From: Trissonchulus latispiculum
Lineage: Eukaryota; Nematoda; Enoplea; Enoplida; Ironidae
DNA length: 64,000 nt
Reading direction: 5' to 3'
NCBI GenBank assembly: GCA_030248195.1
Contig: JASAND010012982.1
Coordinates: 1 to 64,000, forward strand
The notes beneath the pieces are model-generated. The model saw only the letters and a program-made list of their open reading frames with translations. It did no database searches and had not been told where the DNA came from. A program made the translations under genes and the position numbers. The first letter of the stretch is position 1. Each line of letters opens with the position of its first letter. This document shows positions 22,732 to 34,440 of the stretch, piece after piece.

Positions 22732-23730
22732 GGTGCTGCATCGCTTTGTGTAAATTCGACCCTACAAGCTTCAATTCTTTATGAAAGTGGCTGAAACTTT
22801 CCAAATGCATTATTTTCGTGCTCTTTAGCATTCTCAGACCAGTCCAGTATTTTTAGTCCAAAAGATAAGAAAGTTTTGGTTTTTAACCTTATCCCTCCAG
22901 TAAGTAGACAAGACACGGGATTGGTTGTTATGGCTGGAAAGAGGGCACCAAAATGAACATTTCTGCCTTTACAACCTTTGAGCTATCTCCAGTGGTCAAG
23001 GCAGTATAAACCAAAAACTATTTTGAGGTCAAAAAATGGCCATTTTTGAAGAAATCAGGTTTTTTCAAAATCTTACAGACCATTTTGACTTATTTATACT
23101 AAATCGATACATCGTCCAATTGCACATTTTATCAATGCCTATTTGCTGGAGTTCGTTGCTATAAGCTAGGGAATTCGCAGAAAAACCATTTTAGCAAAAC
23201 TGCAATTATTTTGTTTTGATCATCGCTTTCTGAAAAACTAATTAATGGATTCGCGTGATTTTTGGCAGAAATGAAAATTCGCATTATTGCGGAGGGAGAT
23301 TTTTCTCGGTTTGAGCAAAAACGTGTCCAGTTGCGAGAAAAATGAATACAAAGTTGCAAAATTTCCTGTCATTGCACATTTGCCGGATTTTCTGGAGTAT
23401 TGAGACTTGTTGAACCAAATCCAAAAAATGTCCCTCGGCCCATATGTCCTTCATATTGTGGCAGAAGAAAAACTTTTGGCTGATTCTACAGTTTTGAGAA
23501 ATCGATGTTCAAAAAGTTTTGGTCTATATTCAGCCTGTCAGATGTCAGTTTGTCAGAAACTTTTTGCTAGTTTTGTGCTAACTTTGCTAGTTTCGTAAGC
23601 TCATGTGAATGTACAGATTGGAAGCTTTAAAACGATGTATAAAGCTCTTTCCAACTCCCAAAATTGCAAAAGTTATAGCATTTCAAACCTCACCATAAAA
23701 GCACTGCACAAAAGGATACCACCACGTTAA
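22728..23730 (+). repeat. 1-kb TTAA element, subfamily B, full length
   Basis: The left end is GGTGCTGCATCGCTTTGTG and the right end AAAGGATACCACCACGTTAA. It differs from subfamily A at the first 60 bases and throughout the 3' half, but keeps the same overall plan. It shares its left TTAA with the inverted subfamily A copy and its right TTAA with the MITE at 23727. Confidence 0.88.
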
Positions 23731-23996
23731 AGCCTGGTTCACACTGGTGTCCTATGTCTCATGTCTTATGTTTTATGTCTTAAGACAGAACCGTTCACAC
23801 TGCTGTCTTATGTCTCTTGTCTTGACTTGACTTGACAATGGCTACACTAGCTGCAATGTTATGTTATGTTATGTTTGTTATGTTTATTGCCAGAGTACAG
23901 GCATACACAGATACAAATTAGGCAGGTCATGCCAAAATACAACAGAAACACACTTACAATACCCGACCTGTAGTCTGAGGATGGGACAGAGCCCAA

Positions 23997-25560
23997 TTAT
24001 GGGGCTGCTGACGTCGCACCCTTAAGAAAATGTGACAAAATGTGACATTTCCATAGTAAACTTTTAAAACCAGAAAGAGTAGTTGCTGTTACAACTTCAT
24101 TTGGTAAGCTATTCCAGATAGGTATAACTCTGTTGGAGAAAAAATTAAAACGGCACATTATTTGAGATGACTCTCTCTGCAATTTGCGCTCATGGCCACG
24201 GTTACTCACAGAAAGGCTTTCGGAGAAAAAATTTTGAAAATCAGTATCAACAAATGTTGCAGTAGTTTATATACCATAACTGAATCCTTTATGAGACGTC
24301 TTTCTTCTAAACTACGCACATTTAGGGCTTTCAATCTATTTGGATAACTTAAATTTTTTAAACCAGGCAATTGTTTAGTAAACTTTCTCTGAATCCCTTC
24401 AACAAGGTTGATATCTTTAACATAATGAGGCGACCAAACCTCTGAGGCATATTCAAGCTTAGGTATAACATAAACTGCGAACAACTTCATCATAAATTCT
24501 GCATTATTCGTTTCAAAACATCGTAATATTAGATTTGCAGTCTTTGCGGCTGAAACTGCAGCGGAAGAGCAATGCCTTTCAAATTTTAAATTGTTTTGTA
24601 TGATTACACCCAAGTCTTTGGCACTCTCTACAGCTGCTAGTTGGCAACCAGAAAGACTGTGTGAAACACATGGATTTGCGCTGCCTATATGCAGGACCGT
24701 ACATTTACTGACAGCAAGATTCAACTGCATCTTGACGAACCAGTCACTTAAATTACAAAGATCTTGTTGGAGTAATGCTGTGTCAGTTATTGTGTTAAAG
24801 GCTATATAAACTTTAGAGTCGTCAGCATAAAGTTTAATTTCAGAATTTAAAACCACATTTTCTAGATCACTAATATATACTAAGAATAGGATTGGACCTA
24901 ATATGCTTCCTTGAGGAACACCTGATGAGATCATCAGAATTTGTACCTCTAAGTGAAACATATTGTTGTCTATTAGTCAAATAATCACGTATCCAATTGA
25001 ACAAAAATTCAGGAACTTTGTAAGCAGACAGTTTCTCCATCAATTTATTGTGAGAGACACAATCAAAGGCTTTTGCAATGTCCATGTATATAACATCTAT
25101 AAAATTCCCTTTATCAACAGCTTTAGTCCAATCATTCAAGCATTGAAGCAGCTGCGTAACAGTGGAACGGCCGGACCGAAATCCGTGGTGTTTTGTTGAT
25201 ATAAACTTGTTTTTTAATAAATATGTAGTTAGTGCTTTGGCAACAAAGGATTCCAAATACTTACTACACCCGACTAGTAAACTAATTGGTCTGTAGTTAC
25301 TAAAATTTGACTTGTCTACTTTTTTAAAGACCGGTGTAATCTTGGCTACTTTCCAGTCTGATGGAATCTTACCCAAAGCTAAAGAAACCCTAAATATAGT
25401 AGACAAGGGAAACATATTGAAACGGCAATTTTCTTGAGAAAGAATTGAGGTAAATTGTCATAGCCAGCACTAAGCTTGGATTTGGACTTTAATATGCAGT
25501 CGTAAACATTTTTGTCCGTAATTATAATTTCAGGAAAAGGACAAACAGGCTGTTTTATTC
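23997..25560 (-). pseudogene. LINE reverse transcriptase, frameshifted
   Basis: Fingers/palm motifs in minus-strand order: YRPISLL, HGFRSGRST, then the motif A region DIAKAFDCVSHNKL (25090-25040), motif B GVPQGSILGP (24920-24890) and the catalytic LYADD (24840-24820). The tail ends with VIPIWNSLPNEVV. At least two frameshifts break it, near 24925 (between motifs A and B) and near 24230; the 5' part (25416-25840) is also scattered over frames. All the catalytic motifs of an RT are therefore visible but not in one frame, so the copy is dead. Confidence 0.93.
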
Positions 25561-25845
25561 TGCAATTTATGGACTTACCATCATCGGTGATGAAAACTGA
25601 AGTAAAGAAAGAGTTAAAAAGAGACGCTTTTTCGTGATCCTCGAACGCATAAGTATTTACTCCAGATTTTAGAAAAGGAATGTCTGATTTGATATTGAAT
25701 TTAGACCTAAAAAATTCCAGTAAGTGTTTTGACAGTGCGAATTTAATATCATTTGTTCTCGGTGGAACAGATCGGGTCTTTTGAGATTTTTAGCTATTTT
25801 AATGCTAGTTTTCCACTTTCGACGATTTTCGGCTGATGGACACAA

Positions 25846-26823
25846 TCAATATTTATGATACAGTCTTAATTGCCGCTGGGAAGCTTTTCGTGTGGCTTTA
25901 GACCATAGTTGTTTTCTAATGTTATTACGAACAACCATCCAGGGCACAAAATGTGATATAGCAGTATCTAGATGTGTTTTGAACGTTAGCCAGAAATCGT
26001 CGATAGTAGCGCATCTTTGAAATTCAGTTTGCCAACAAATACTCAGAAGATACCTGTTTATTTCAAAAAAGTTTGCCTTATGAAAGTTTCTAGTCGGAAT
26101 AAAATTTGCAGTTGGCATTTGTTGCAAAGCTATATAACCTTTTACAATGTTATGATCGGAGTTTGAAAAGGGAATATCAACTTGAACTGCTGAAATAAGA
26201 TTGGGTTCATTTGAAAGTAGTAGGTCGAGAATGTTACCCTGTTCATTAGTACTTTGAAGCACATGTTGTTGGAAACCCAAGGTTAAAATTTCAGTAGCGA
26301 AGGTTCAATCCGGCTCAGTTGTTGCAGTGATATTATCGGATTCCCATATTATGTTAGGGTAGTTAAAATCACCCATTAAAATAGTACGTACGTGGGAGTA
26401 TTTTTGAATATGGCTACATAATGCTTCAGTTGAACTCTTGCTGTCAGTACTGGGCGACCGGTAGACCAGGCCAATATATGTGCAATCATTAGAATTGCTC
26501 AAGATTTTTACCCAGACAGCTTCAAAATAGTTATTTTTAACCTGTTCAACTTGAAGAAAATCCAAGTTTTTGGGAAGCAATAAAGCCACGCCACCCCCTC
26601 TCCCTATATTAGCATCACGGTTACAGCAAAGAACAGAATGAGTTACCAAAATTGAACCAAAAATAGCATCACCTAATTCATCAGACAACCATGTTTCAGT
26701 TATAGCAAAAATGTTATTTGTGTTATTAGAAACAAGATATTGCAAATCTACCAATTTAGAAACAATACTGAGTGAGTTTACGAGCATAAAGTTACTCAAA
26801 CATCGGACTCCGGCGGTGGCCAT
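25846..26823 (-). pseudogene. LINE endonuclease and linker, one in-frame stop
   Basis: The minus-strand frame from 26823 contains ITETWLSD (catalytic glutamate region), GRGGGVALLLP, YRSPS and MGDFNYPNI (aspartate/asparagine motif). A single TGA near 26304 interrupts it; the same frame then continues with the NILDLLLSN and SDHNIV motifs that complete the APE fold. So the endonuclease motifs are present, split only by one stop. Confidence 0.92.
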
Positions 26824-26983
26824 TTCCCTGCAGTGGCTTTGTGATAATCTTCCCTCCTCGGATGATCAGGTTGGGTTCAATGTGATTGGTTTATCCCTTA
26901 AGACATAAGACAAAAGTTGAGCCTAGCCCAAGTCTGCTTTAAGACAAAAAACGTAAGACATAAGACACCAGTGTGAACCAGGC

Positions 26984-27998
26984 TTAAGGTACTGGTTACC
27001 TTTCGGGTATTTTTGACTCATACGGCTCTAATCTTCTGCGTAAATGGCTAAAACGTACGAAATAACCTATTTCCGTGCTCTTTAGCATTCTCGGACCAGT
27101 GCCCGTATTTTTAGGCCAAACGATAAGAAAGTTATGGTTTTTGGCCTTAGGCTCCCAGTAAGTAGACAAGACACGGGATTGGTTGTTATGGCTGGAAAGA
27201 GGACACGAATATGAATGAACATTTTTGCTGTTACAACCTTTGAGATGTCTCCAGTAGTTAAGTCACTATAAGCAAAAAACTGTTTTGAGGGTAAAAAATG
27301 GCTATTTTTGAGGAAATCAGTTTTTTCAAAATTACTGCCACATGTTAAGGACAAAGTTGGCTTATTTATACTCAATCGATACCTCTTCCAAATGCCTATT
27401 TTATGAATGCCTATTAGCCGGACTTTAATGCTTTAAGCTAGAGATTTGGCCGAAAAACGATATTGGCAAAACTGCGACTATTTTGTTTCGAACATCGATT
27501 TCTCAAAAACTACTCGCCGGATTCCGGATATTTTTGGCAGTATTGTAATTCGTACTTCTGCGGAGGGACGTTTTTCTTGGTTCGGGCTAAAACGTATTCA
27601 GTTGCAAGAAAACTCAATGCGAAGTTGCGAAATTTCGTGTTACCGTGCATATGGCCGATTTTCTTGACCGTTAAGACCTGCTGAGCCAAATCCAGGAAAA
27701 CGTCCCTCGGCGCTTATGTCCTTCATATAGTTGCACAAAAAGAACTTTTGGCCGATTCTTCAGTTTTGAGAAATCTATGTTCAAAAATGTTTGGTCTATA
27801 TTCATCCTGTTAGAAGTCAGCATGTCAGAAAATTTCTGCTACTTTAGATAATTTTGCCCGTTTCGTAAGCTATGGTTGTACACATAATAAGCTTTAAAAC
27901 GATGTATAAAATTCTTTCCAACTCCCAAAATTGCGAAAGTTATAGCGTTTCAAAAAATCAACACAAAAGCACTGCACAAAAGAAAACCACCACCTTAA
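26984..27998 (+). repeat. 1-kb TTAA element, subfamily A
   Basis: Starts TTAAGGTACTGGTTACCTTT and ends AGAAAACCACCACCTTAA. It aligns with 3389-4419 throughout. It shares its left TTAA with the MITE/LINE composite, so 21510-27998 is an unbroken chain of four TTAA-flanked elements. Confidence 0.9.
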
Positions 27999-29327
27999 GA
28001 AGAGTCGGGTCGAAATCAGATGCCAGTAGAAACTCAACAATCGGCGAATTTTGTTATCATCTTGTGATGCAGTCTGAACAGAAGTGGGAATTAATTTCTT
28101 TGAAGTAATGGCTCTAATTTGCGGGGGTCAGCCGTTATCGTGCAGATCATATAATAACCTATATATATAACTAAGCCTATCGCCTATAACTATAGCCTAT
28201 AATAACTAAGAGCTTGGAAAGTGTCGCACTCTTAGTTATTATGTACCCTTGTACAAGCGGGATTCAACAGAATAATTTACGCACCTTGTTGTTGTTGTTG
28301 CTATTGCCGGGCTACTTAGTCAAGAGGCTATATGAGGGCGCTAACCTTTGCCTTTCCCCATCAGTCATAGCTAGTATGACTCTCGCTTCGTCGCCTGAAT
28401 GCTGTCCCACAGTGGGAAACTGGAGCAGACACCTTCTTGGCCTTTCGGCTCCGGTAGTAAGACATCCATGAACTGCTCATACGCAAGGTGGAGGAGCACA
28501 GCATCTTTCGACACTCCAACCCCAAGCGCAGATGGGGTGGGATCAGAGACAAACCCGGAAGGTTGTGTGATCCATTTTAAGTACATGACTCGTTTGCATC
28601 CAACACTCCCTCGCAGGAGGTAGACGGACCACATTGCAGAAGTGCTGGTATATCCCAAGGGGGTACCGTCCACCGGAAACTCCGCGCCCTACTCTTGACG
28701 ATAAGTGGATTAAGGGTTCTTTAGCGTGCACTACCCCCAGCAAGGCAGCACACGGGCTCACCAATTTAACGCCTCATCCGACCGGCGGAGCAGTGACCAA
28801 AGTTTCTTGCTCAAGTTTACGCACCTTCAGATACGATATTGCAAAAGATTTCTCGAAGATCCAATTATTCATGAAATCGTGAACCACGAGCAATCGAAAA
28901 GAATATCAACCTTAGCTAGTAGCACACTCGTACTGTCTGAAAAGATATAACTGTCAGAAGACTTGGATAGGTTAGATTTGGGTAATATCAGAATAAATGA
29001 GTATGACTCTGAGTTTACTAGGTAAGTGAAGTAGCTACTTGTTCCACTTACATTATGTTTGAAACAAGATTGTAACATTGATTTTAGTTTTAAATTTAGG
29101 AATGACAGGAAGAGTCACTCTTTGACAATGTTTTAGCGAATCTTAACGGATTTAAAATTCTTAGAAATCGCTACAAGTCTTCATACTTTATAAATTATTG
29201 ACCAAAAGTGTAAACAATTCGCAATTTTTGCTAATTTGGGGTAGAAGCTCTTAAAACTTTGGAAATTTTCAGGGGTAAACTCGTTGTCAAAGGCGGGGTA
29301 GACTCCCCCAGAATAGGACCCTCATGT
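27999..29327. other. Intergenic with an unassigned, more GC-rich segment (28240-28820)
   Basis: The part at 28240-28820 is richer in G and C, with overlapping frames on both strands (28371-28673 minus, 28399-28623 plus) that show no domain. The phrase TTTACGCACCTT occurs at both borders (28275-28286 and 28817-28828), which may be a duplication flanking an inserted repeat. GTGCAGATCATA at 28139-28150 repeats the left edge of the window. The rest holds nothing recognised. Confidence 0.4.
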
Positions 29328-29335
29328 TTATATAT

Positions 29336-29739
29336 GTTACGAGCATATAGTGTTCCCATGCAAATAGTGTTCCTGTACAAATAGTAATCTGTACGGAAAA
29401 TCGTGCAAATAGTAAATTTGTCGCCGCCGTCGTCAACCGTCGTGCAAATGCACTAAACTGTAATTTTCGAAACTTGTTTTAAAGATTTTTTTCCTTAAAA
29501 GTAATTACTTTTGAGTACATACATATATTGCTACATATTGCCAAAATCAGATCCAAATTTGATGAAACCTTCCAAAATAACTTCGTTTAGCGGACACCCT
29601 CCACACAATTCGAAAAGTCGACATTTTTGTTCAGAGAGGTCTTTGCCAGATTCAGGCATTCAGGCATTTTTTCCGTGCAAATTACTATTTGCGTAGGAAC
29701 GCTATTTGCACGCAACACTATTTGCACTATTTGCTAAAT
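29336..29739. repeat. Word-repeat MITE, CAAATAGT type
   Basis: The left side is built of GCAAATAGTGTTCC and CAAATAGTAA words, the right side of the inverse GGAACGCTATTTGC and ACTATTTGC words, with unrelated sequence between. The octamer TTATATAT borders both sides (29328-29335, 29740-29747), compatible with an hAT-type 8-bp duplication, though AT repeats make this weak. Confidence 0.72.
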
Positions 29740-30315
29740 TTATATATACAAAACATGCAGGCACGAAAACTGGCACACGTTTCTCCCATTGCTTCTCTTA
29801 CTCAGCAGAATATTTCCACTGATTCAAAATGTGAATCAAAACCATCAAAATCAAAAATAACGATTCAGCCAAAGTATTGTTGATTCAATGCAGTTTGCAG
29901 TAGAAAATTGTAGTGGTTTGATACAGTTAGATTTTCTACACTACCGATTGATCTAATTCGATGCATCAAAAAATCAAAAGTCAAAATTCGCAACAAAATG
30001 TTTTGATTCGAATCAGATATCAAAAACAACAGTACCATTACTGCACATCAACCAGAAATGATTAAAATTGCACTAATTCCAAATTTACCAAATCGGTTAG
30101 CGTTTGCAGATGTTGAGCACGGGCTGTATGTCTATACCTGACTCCAAACTGCCAAGATCTTGCAGCATTTTCTGCAGTATAAGTTATCTATTTATATTGA
30201 ACGCCTATTACAAGTTAGTGGAAGTTATTTTGGAACGTTTCATCATATTTGGTCTTGACATGGGCAAGAGTTTAAGTTGGAAGAGTAAGACACTCAGCGC
30301 TTCCTGATATATTTA
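29740..30315. other. Spacer with ATCAAAA/GATTCAAA words
   Basis: 29818-30045 is dense in GATTCAAA, ATCAAAA and their complements in both orientations, possibly one more word-repeat element, but no termini could be fixed. No gene is seen. Confidence 0.4.
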
Positions 30316-30366
30316 TTGTATATGGGATTCCTTCCTACACCGACAACACGTGGCGACGAGGTGACT
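30316..30366 (+). repeat. LTR 3' remnant and primer-binding site
   Basis: TTGTATATGGGATTCCTTC followed by ...CGACAACA resembles the LTR start at 33654 (TGTTGTATATGGAATTCC). Two bases after the CA end, TGGCGACGAGGTGAC (30351-30365) has the form of a tRNA primer-binding site; TGGCGACGAGG is common in Mag-lineage Gypsy elements. Most of the 5' LTR is missing. Confidence 0.65.
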
Positions 30367-30372
30367 TCTGTT

Positions 30373-31240
30373 GAATCCAGCGCTTGCCTTTGCCCCTTTG
30401 ATGACATATTCAAGTACCCCAGGTCATCCACCTGTGCCTTGGAACACATGGACTAAATCGATGTCCAACTACCTTCTAGCCAGTGGAGCCATGCTGTTGA
30501 GTTTTGGGAACCAATTACGAGTGGCCCTGTTTGTGAGTCTGCTAGGAACAGAAGGCCAACGTGTGTTCTACACATTGCCTGGTTCTGATAATCCTGAACT
30601 AACCTTAGATGATGCGATCGCAAAGCCAGCTCATCACTTTGATCAACAGACGAATGTTGTGGGATCACTATTTCAGTTCAAACAACGTGCATAGGGTAGT
30701 GGTGAATCCGTCTATCACTGGGTCTCCGAGTTGCGATCGCTAGTTGTGGATTGCGATTACGGCCAGCTACAAGATTAGATGATAAGAGATCAAATAGTAG
30801 GAAAAGCGTCGTCGCCGAAAGTCACAGAAAGACTCCTAATGGAACGAAATCTCACACTTGAAAAAGCACAGCAATAACGCGACAGATGGAGAAAGCAGTG
30901 GCTACCTCAAAAGACCTTCAGCCGACTGCTGGAAGCGTCAATCGGGTAACGGGTTTCAACTACTGGAAAGCCTTGGCGGTCAGGTTCTTCCAAACCGGGA
31001 AAACCTAAGGCTAGGTCTGGTTGTCAAGACGTTCGGAGAGATTCCAGTTCTGAAGAGGATGAGGAATGCCCTAGTTGCTGTCAGTATCATGGTTCTTCCA
31101 ATCGTTGCCCTGCTCATAAAGCTCGATGCAATAGAGGTTTGCGTCATTTGCGCAGAGTTTGCCCATCAGAGGAGCCTACCAAAGCATCTCATATCAGAAT
31201 GTTTGAAGAACACAAAGATGAAGACGAACCTGACGTAATC
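30373..31240 (+). pseudogene. Gypsy-type (Mag-like) Gag, degenerate
   Basis: The first frame (30371-30694) has PVPWNTWTKSMSNYL, RVALFVSLLGTEGQRVFYTL and HHFDQQTNVV, a typical capsid segment. It then shifts frame: the following parts (VYHWVSELRSL, MIRDQIV, LLMERNLTLEKAQ) are readable in other frames up to 30875. A zinc-finger region CPSCCQYHGSSNRCPAHKA... with HLRRVC lies at 31066-31180. Several stops and shifts show that it is inactive. No protease or RT follows in this orientation. Confidence 0.85.
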
Positions 31241-31407
31241 TGTAAAGTATTCACGTGCATAAGTCAGTGAGTTGACGCAGGAAAGAAATGAAACTTATGT
31301 GAGTGTAAGCATTTTGTCCTTTTATACTGCTAATTTTTGTAGACATTTCATTCTATTATGCAAATTAGTTAAGCGAGATTAAAGAAATATAAAAAATTTT
31401 AACCGGT

Positions 31408-31492
31408 ACCTGGATTCAATCACCCAATCTACGGACTCGGATTCCAGAGCCTTGACAGTTAAGCCGACCGATCAAGATAGAGAATCCGGTAT
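31408..31492 (-). pseudogene. Possible tRNA-like remnant
   Basis: Minus strand: GATCGGTCGGCTTAACTG could be a box A and GATTGAATCCAGG a box B, with an acceptor-like ACCGGATT/GGTACCGGT. Pairing is weak throughout. Low confidence. Confidence 0.35.
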
Positions 31493-31602
31493 CGATGATT
31501 ATGAAAGAAACTTCGTCACTAAACTGTAAATCTATTAACTTTATACTAATTCATTGTAGGAACCAACTGTGGTCAGTAAGAAGCAAAGGTCAGCAAACTT
31601 AG

Positions 31603-31730
31603 AAGAAGAGATTCATTTCTCCACTGGACAACAGAAGAAGCGATTCATTTCTCCACTGGACAACAGAAGAAGCGATTCATTTCTCCACTGGACAACAGAA
31701 GAAGCGATTCATTTCTCCACTGGACAGCAT
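31603..31730. repeat. 32-bp tandem repeat, four units
   Basis: Four consecutive units of AAGAAGCGATTCATTTCTCC followed by ACTGGACAACAG, almost without differences (AGAG in the first, CAGCAT at the last). It lies within the degraded LTR element. Confidence 0.95.
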
Positions 31731-32120
31731 CGCAAGAAAATGAAGTGATGGAAGCAAGAAGAAACCTAAAATCTGAACGAACAATCTATCTATCATTGTT
31801 CATTACTCTTTGATGGGGAGAATATTCACTTGTTTGCAAATACTATTTTATTTCTGAAATTCAAAGGTGAGAGATCGACCTCTGCGAAGGTCTTTTGTAC
31901 CGTCTGTGCCCACTTTCAGTGGGTCAACTGGAGAATCGCTAACGTCTGCGTTCGCTGTCAGTGGGCCAACGAGAGCAAACCTCGGTGTCCTCGAACTGAG
32001 GGTCCGGGTAATTTTGATTTTTAAGTGTGTCCAGGACTGAAGGGCCCTGACTATTATCAGATTATTCTTTGGTTTGGTATTTGGATTGCGCGATCTCTCC
32101 AGGATGAAAAGGTTGTTGAT
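31731..32120. other. Spacer, probably degraded LTR-element interior
   Basis: No domain is recognised; the short frame 31830-32024 (plus) is cysteine-rich but unassigned. Confidence 0.35.
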
Positions 32121-33129
32121 TTAAGGTGGTGGTGTCCTTTTGTGCAGTGCTTTTGTCGTGATTATTTTGAAACGCTATAACTTTCGCAATTTTGAGAGTT
32201 GGAAAGAGCTTTATACATCGTTTTAAAGCTTAGAATCTGCAGATTCACATCAGCTTATGAAACCAGCAAAAAACTAGCAAAAATGTTCTGACATGCTGAC
32301 ATCTGACAGGCTAAATATAGACGAAAAATTTTTGAACATGGATATCTCAAAACTGTAGAATCGGCCAAAATTTTTTCTTGTGCCATGGTATGAAGGACAT
32401 ATGGGCCGAGGGACATTTTTTTGGATTTGGCTCAACAAGCCTCAATACTCCAGAAAATCCGGGAAATGTGCGGGGACACGAAATTTCGCAACTTTGTATT
32501 CAGTTTTCTCGCAACTGGAAACGTTTTAACTCAAACCCAGAAAAAAGTCCCTCCGCAATAGTGCGAATTTTCATTCTGGCAAAGATCACGCGAATCCATT
32601 GGGTAGTTTTTGAGAAATCGCTGTTTAAAACAAAATAATCGCAGTTTTTGCCAAAATGGTTTTTCGACCAAATCTCTAGCTTAAGGCAACGAATCCCAGC
32701 AAATAGGCACTGATAAAATGGGCAATTTGACCGCGTATTGATTGAGTATAAATAACCGAAAATTGTTCGTAGCATTTAGCAGTTATTTTGAAAAAACTGA
32801 TTTTTTCGAAAATGGCCGTTTTTTAACCCCAAAAATCGTTTTTGGCTTATACTGACTTAACCCTGAGAGATAGCTCAAAGGTTGTAAAAGCAAAAATGTT
32901 CGTTTTTATACCCTCTTTCCATCCATAACAACCAATCTGATGTATCGATTACCTACTGAGAGTATTATGCCAAAAATCGAAAATTTCTCATCTTTTTACC
33001 TAAAAATGCGGGACTGGTCCGAGAATGTTAAAGAGCACCAAAATAGCATATTTGGAAAGTTTCATCTACTTTCATAAAGAATTGAAGCCTGTAGGGTCAA
33101 ATTTACACAAAAGGAAACCACCACCTTAA
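32121..33129 (-). repeat. 1-kb TTAA element, subfamily B-like, inverted
   Basis: TTAA borders at 32121-32124 and 33126-33129. The plus-strand left end GGTGGTGGTGTCCTTTTGTG is the right-type end; the other end, inverted, starts GGTGGTGGTTTCCTTTTGTG, so here both ends agree, giving better terminal symmetry than in subfamily A. It interrupts the degraded LTR element. Confidence 0.88.
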
Positions 33130-33642
33130 AATATCAAACTATCTCAAGACTTCTGTTTCTGTTTTTTCTTTCTTTTTCGGTTCTGTTTTTGCTCGTTTGA
33201 TTTTGTTTGTTGTCACATCTGGCATTTTTGCTATCCTAATGTTAGATTGAGACGTTGTTTCTTGCTTTCAATGTGATTTGTTTGTTATTGCTTATTATTT
33301 TGTTTGTTATTTATATCTTGCTAATAAATTAGCAATGGCCGCAGAGACTTCCGCGGTATGGGTGGTCCAATCTAAGGTTGAGGAGTGTAATGTGTTTCAC
33401 GTGAATACTTTTCCTTTTGTAGTCAAAGTCGGATATCTAATTTGCATATTACACGGAACTACCTAATTTGCATAATCCGGCACTATAAAAGCGCATCTTG
33501 CAGTCTCTGGGGTCAGTTGTTGTTCTTGCATCATCAACGCCTCCGTCTTGATTCCTGACATCACATAATCATAATTTAAATTTAAGACATAATTAATTTT
33601 TGAGTTTAAATTGTTCATGTAAATATAACATGCTTCACAATA
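33130..33642 (+). promoter_or_regulatory. LTR-like promoter segment
   Basis: CACTATAAAAGCGCATCTTG (33481-33500) is a TATA-box context followed within about 40 bases by a GTCAGTTGTTGTTC segment, as in Gypsy/Mag LTRs. The borders could not be fixed (TGTTGTCACATC near 33208 and CTGACA near 33562 are possible). It may be a solo or partial LTR. Confidence 0.4.
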
Positions 33643-33714
33643 AGGAGGGGAAATGTTGTATATGGAATTCCTTCATATACTGTAACAATTCTATAAAAGA
33701 ATGAAAATAGTCAC
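33643..33714 (+). repeat. Polypurine tract and start of 3' LTR
   Basis: AGGAGGGGAAA (33643-33653) directly precedes TGTTGTATATGGAATTCC, the same LTR sequence as the remnant at 30316. This pairs the two as ends of one decayed element, with the interior about 3.3 kb including the TTAA element. The LTR is cut off near 33714. Confidence 0.7.
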
Positions 33715-34440
33715 CATATAATATCAGCCATGGAAGAAATCATTGGATGGAAACTTGAGGCGGCGAATCTTGATTGATCTGGCAAGGTCGACGCATCTTG
33801 ATAACCGATTCAATGTAGGCACCAATATTGGGCCACCACACATAGGATCGAGCCAGACCTTTCAGTCTTACCATTCTGAGTGCGTAGCATCTTTAATCTA
33901 TCGTAGTATCTTTAATACGGCAGCGTGCAGTATTTGGGGGACCACGACCGTGGATCCATACAGTATAGTTCCATTTTCTAAGGACAAACTATTTTTCTTC
34001 CTTCAGAAGCATTTCATTTCTGAGTTAGATTCTTTGTCCAACTGTTGGGACTGAATTTGACAAACAGCCCTGAGGAAATCCTTTATGAAACTTCTAATTC
34101 ATTCCAATGACTGTTGCACCAGCACTGAATTTTTTGGGACACTTTGCTTCGGAAATGGTGAGCGGCAATCTTGATAAAAAATCTGCATTTCCGTGCGACT
34201 TTGTGGATCGGTATTGAATATCGTAGTCATAACCCATTAGAATGACTGCCCACCGTTGTAGTCTGCTAGCAGCCATTTGAGGAATGCCTGACTGAAAGCC
34301 TGCCTGAATGGATAATTGACGACGAGGGGGGATGGTGGGAAGCCACACTCGGGGCCAGCTGTCCCCGGAGACACAGAACGAAAGAAAGCTTCTGGTCCTG
34401 TGGACTGCCAATATACACGCGACATAATACAACACTTGAG
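33715..34440 (-). pseudogene. Gypsy-type Pol fragment: RNase H end and integrase zinc-binding region
   Basis: Minus strand, frame 34435-34094: RLQRWAVILMGYDYDIQYR followed by HGNADFLSRLP, the end of a Gypsy RNase H domain. Further on (33875-33745) VRLKGLARSYVWWPNI and CQINQDSPP show the integrase H2C2 region, in which the first cysteine of the pair reads MRRPC, i.e. is lost. Stops separate the parts. Orientation is opposite to the Gag at 30373, so it is either another copy or an inverted piece of the same family. Confidence 0.88.

Larger units (their letters stand above)
23855..26830 (-). mobile_element. LINE (non-LTR retrotransposon), Jockey/CR1-like, degenerate
   Basis: The minus strand encodes, in order, an APE endonuclease, a linker, a reverse transcriptase with YADD, and a C-terminal tail. 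ORF1 is missing, so the copy is 5'-truncated near 26830. The 3' end on the minus strand finishes in ATAACA-type short repeats (plus strand GTTATGTTATGTTATG, 23858-23873) instead of poly(A), as in several CR1/RTE-like clades. The clade is inference; a phylogeny of the RT would settle it. Confidence 0.95.
23727..26987. mobile_element. Word-repeat MITE, ATGTCTTA type, split by a LINE
   Basis: TTAA borders lie at 23727-23730 and 26984-26987. The inverted ends AGCCTGGTTCACACTGGTG and CACCAGTGTGAACCAGGC match closely, followed by ATGTCTTATGTTTTATG words on the left and the inverse ACGTAAGACATAAGACA on the right. The original element was probably a few hundred bases; the LINE at 23855-26830 accounts for the rest. 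Confidence 0.88.

Noticed and set aside
28371..28673. 100-codon minus-strand protein in the GC-richer segment
   Set aside because: Overlapping plus-strand frames are equally open and no domain is recognised; probably an unclassified repeat.
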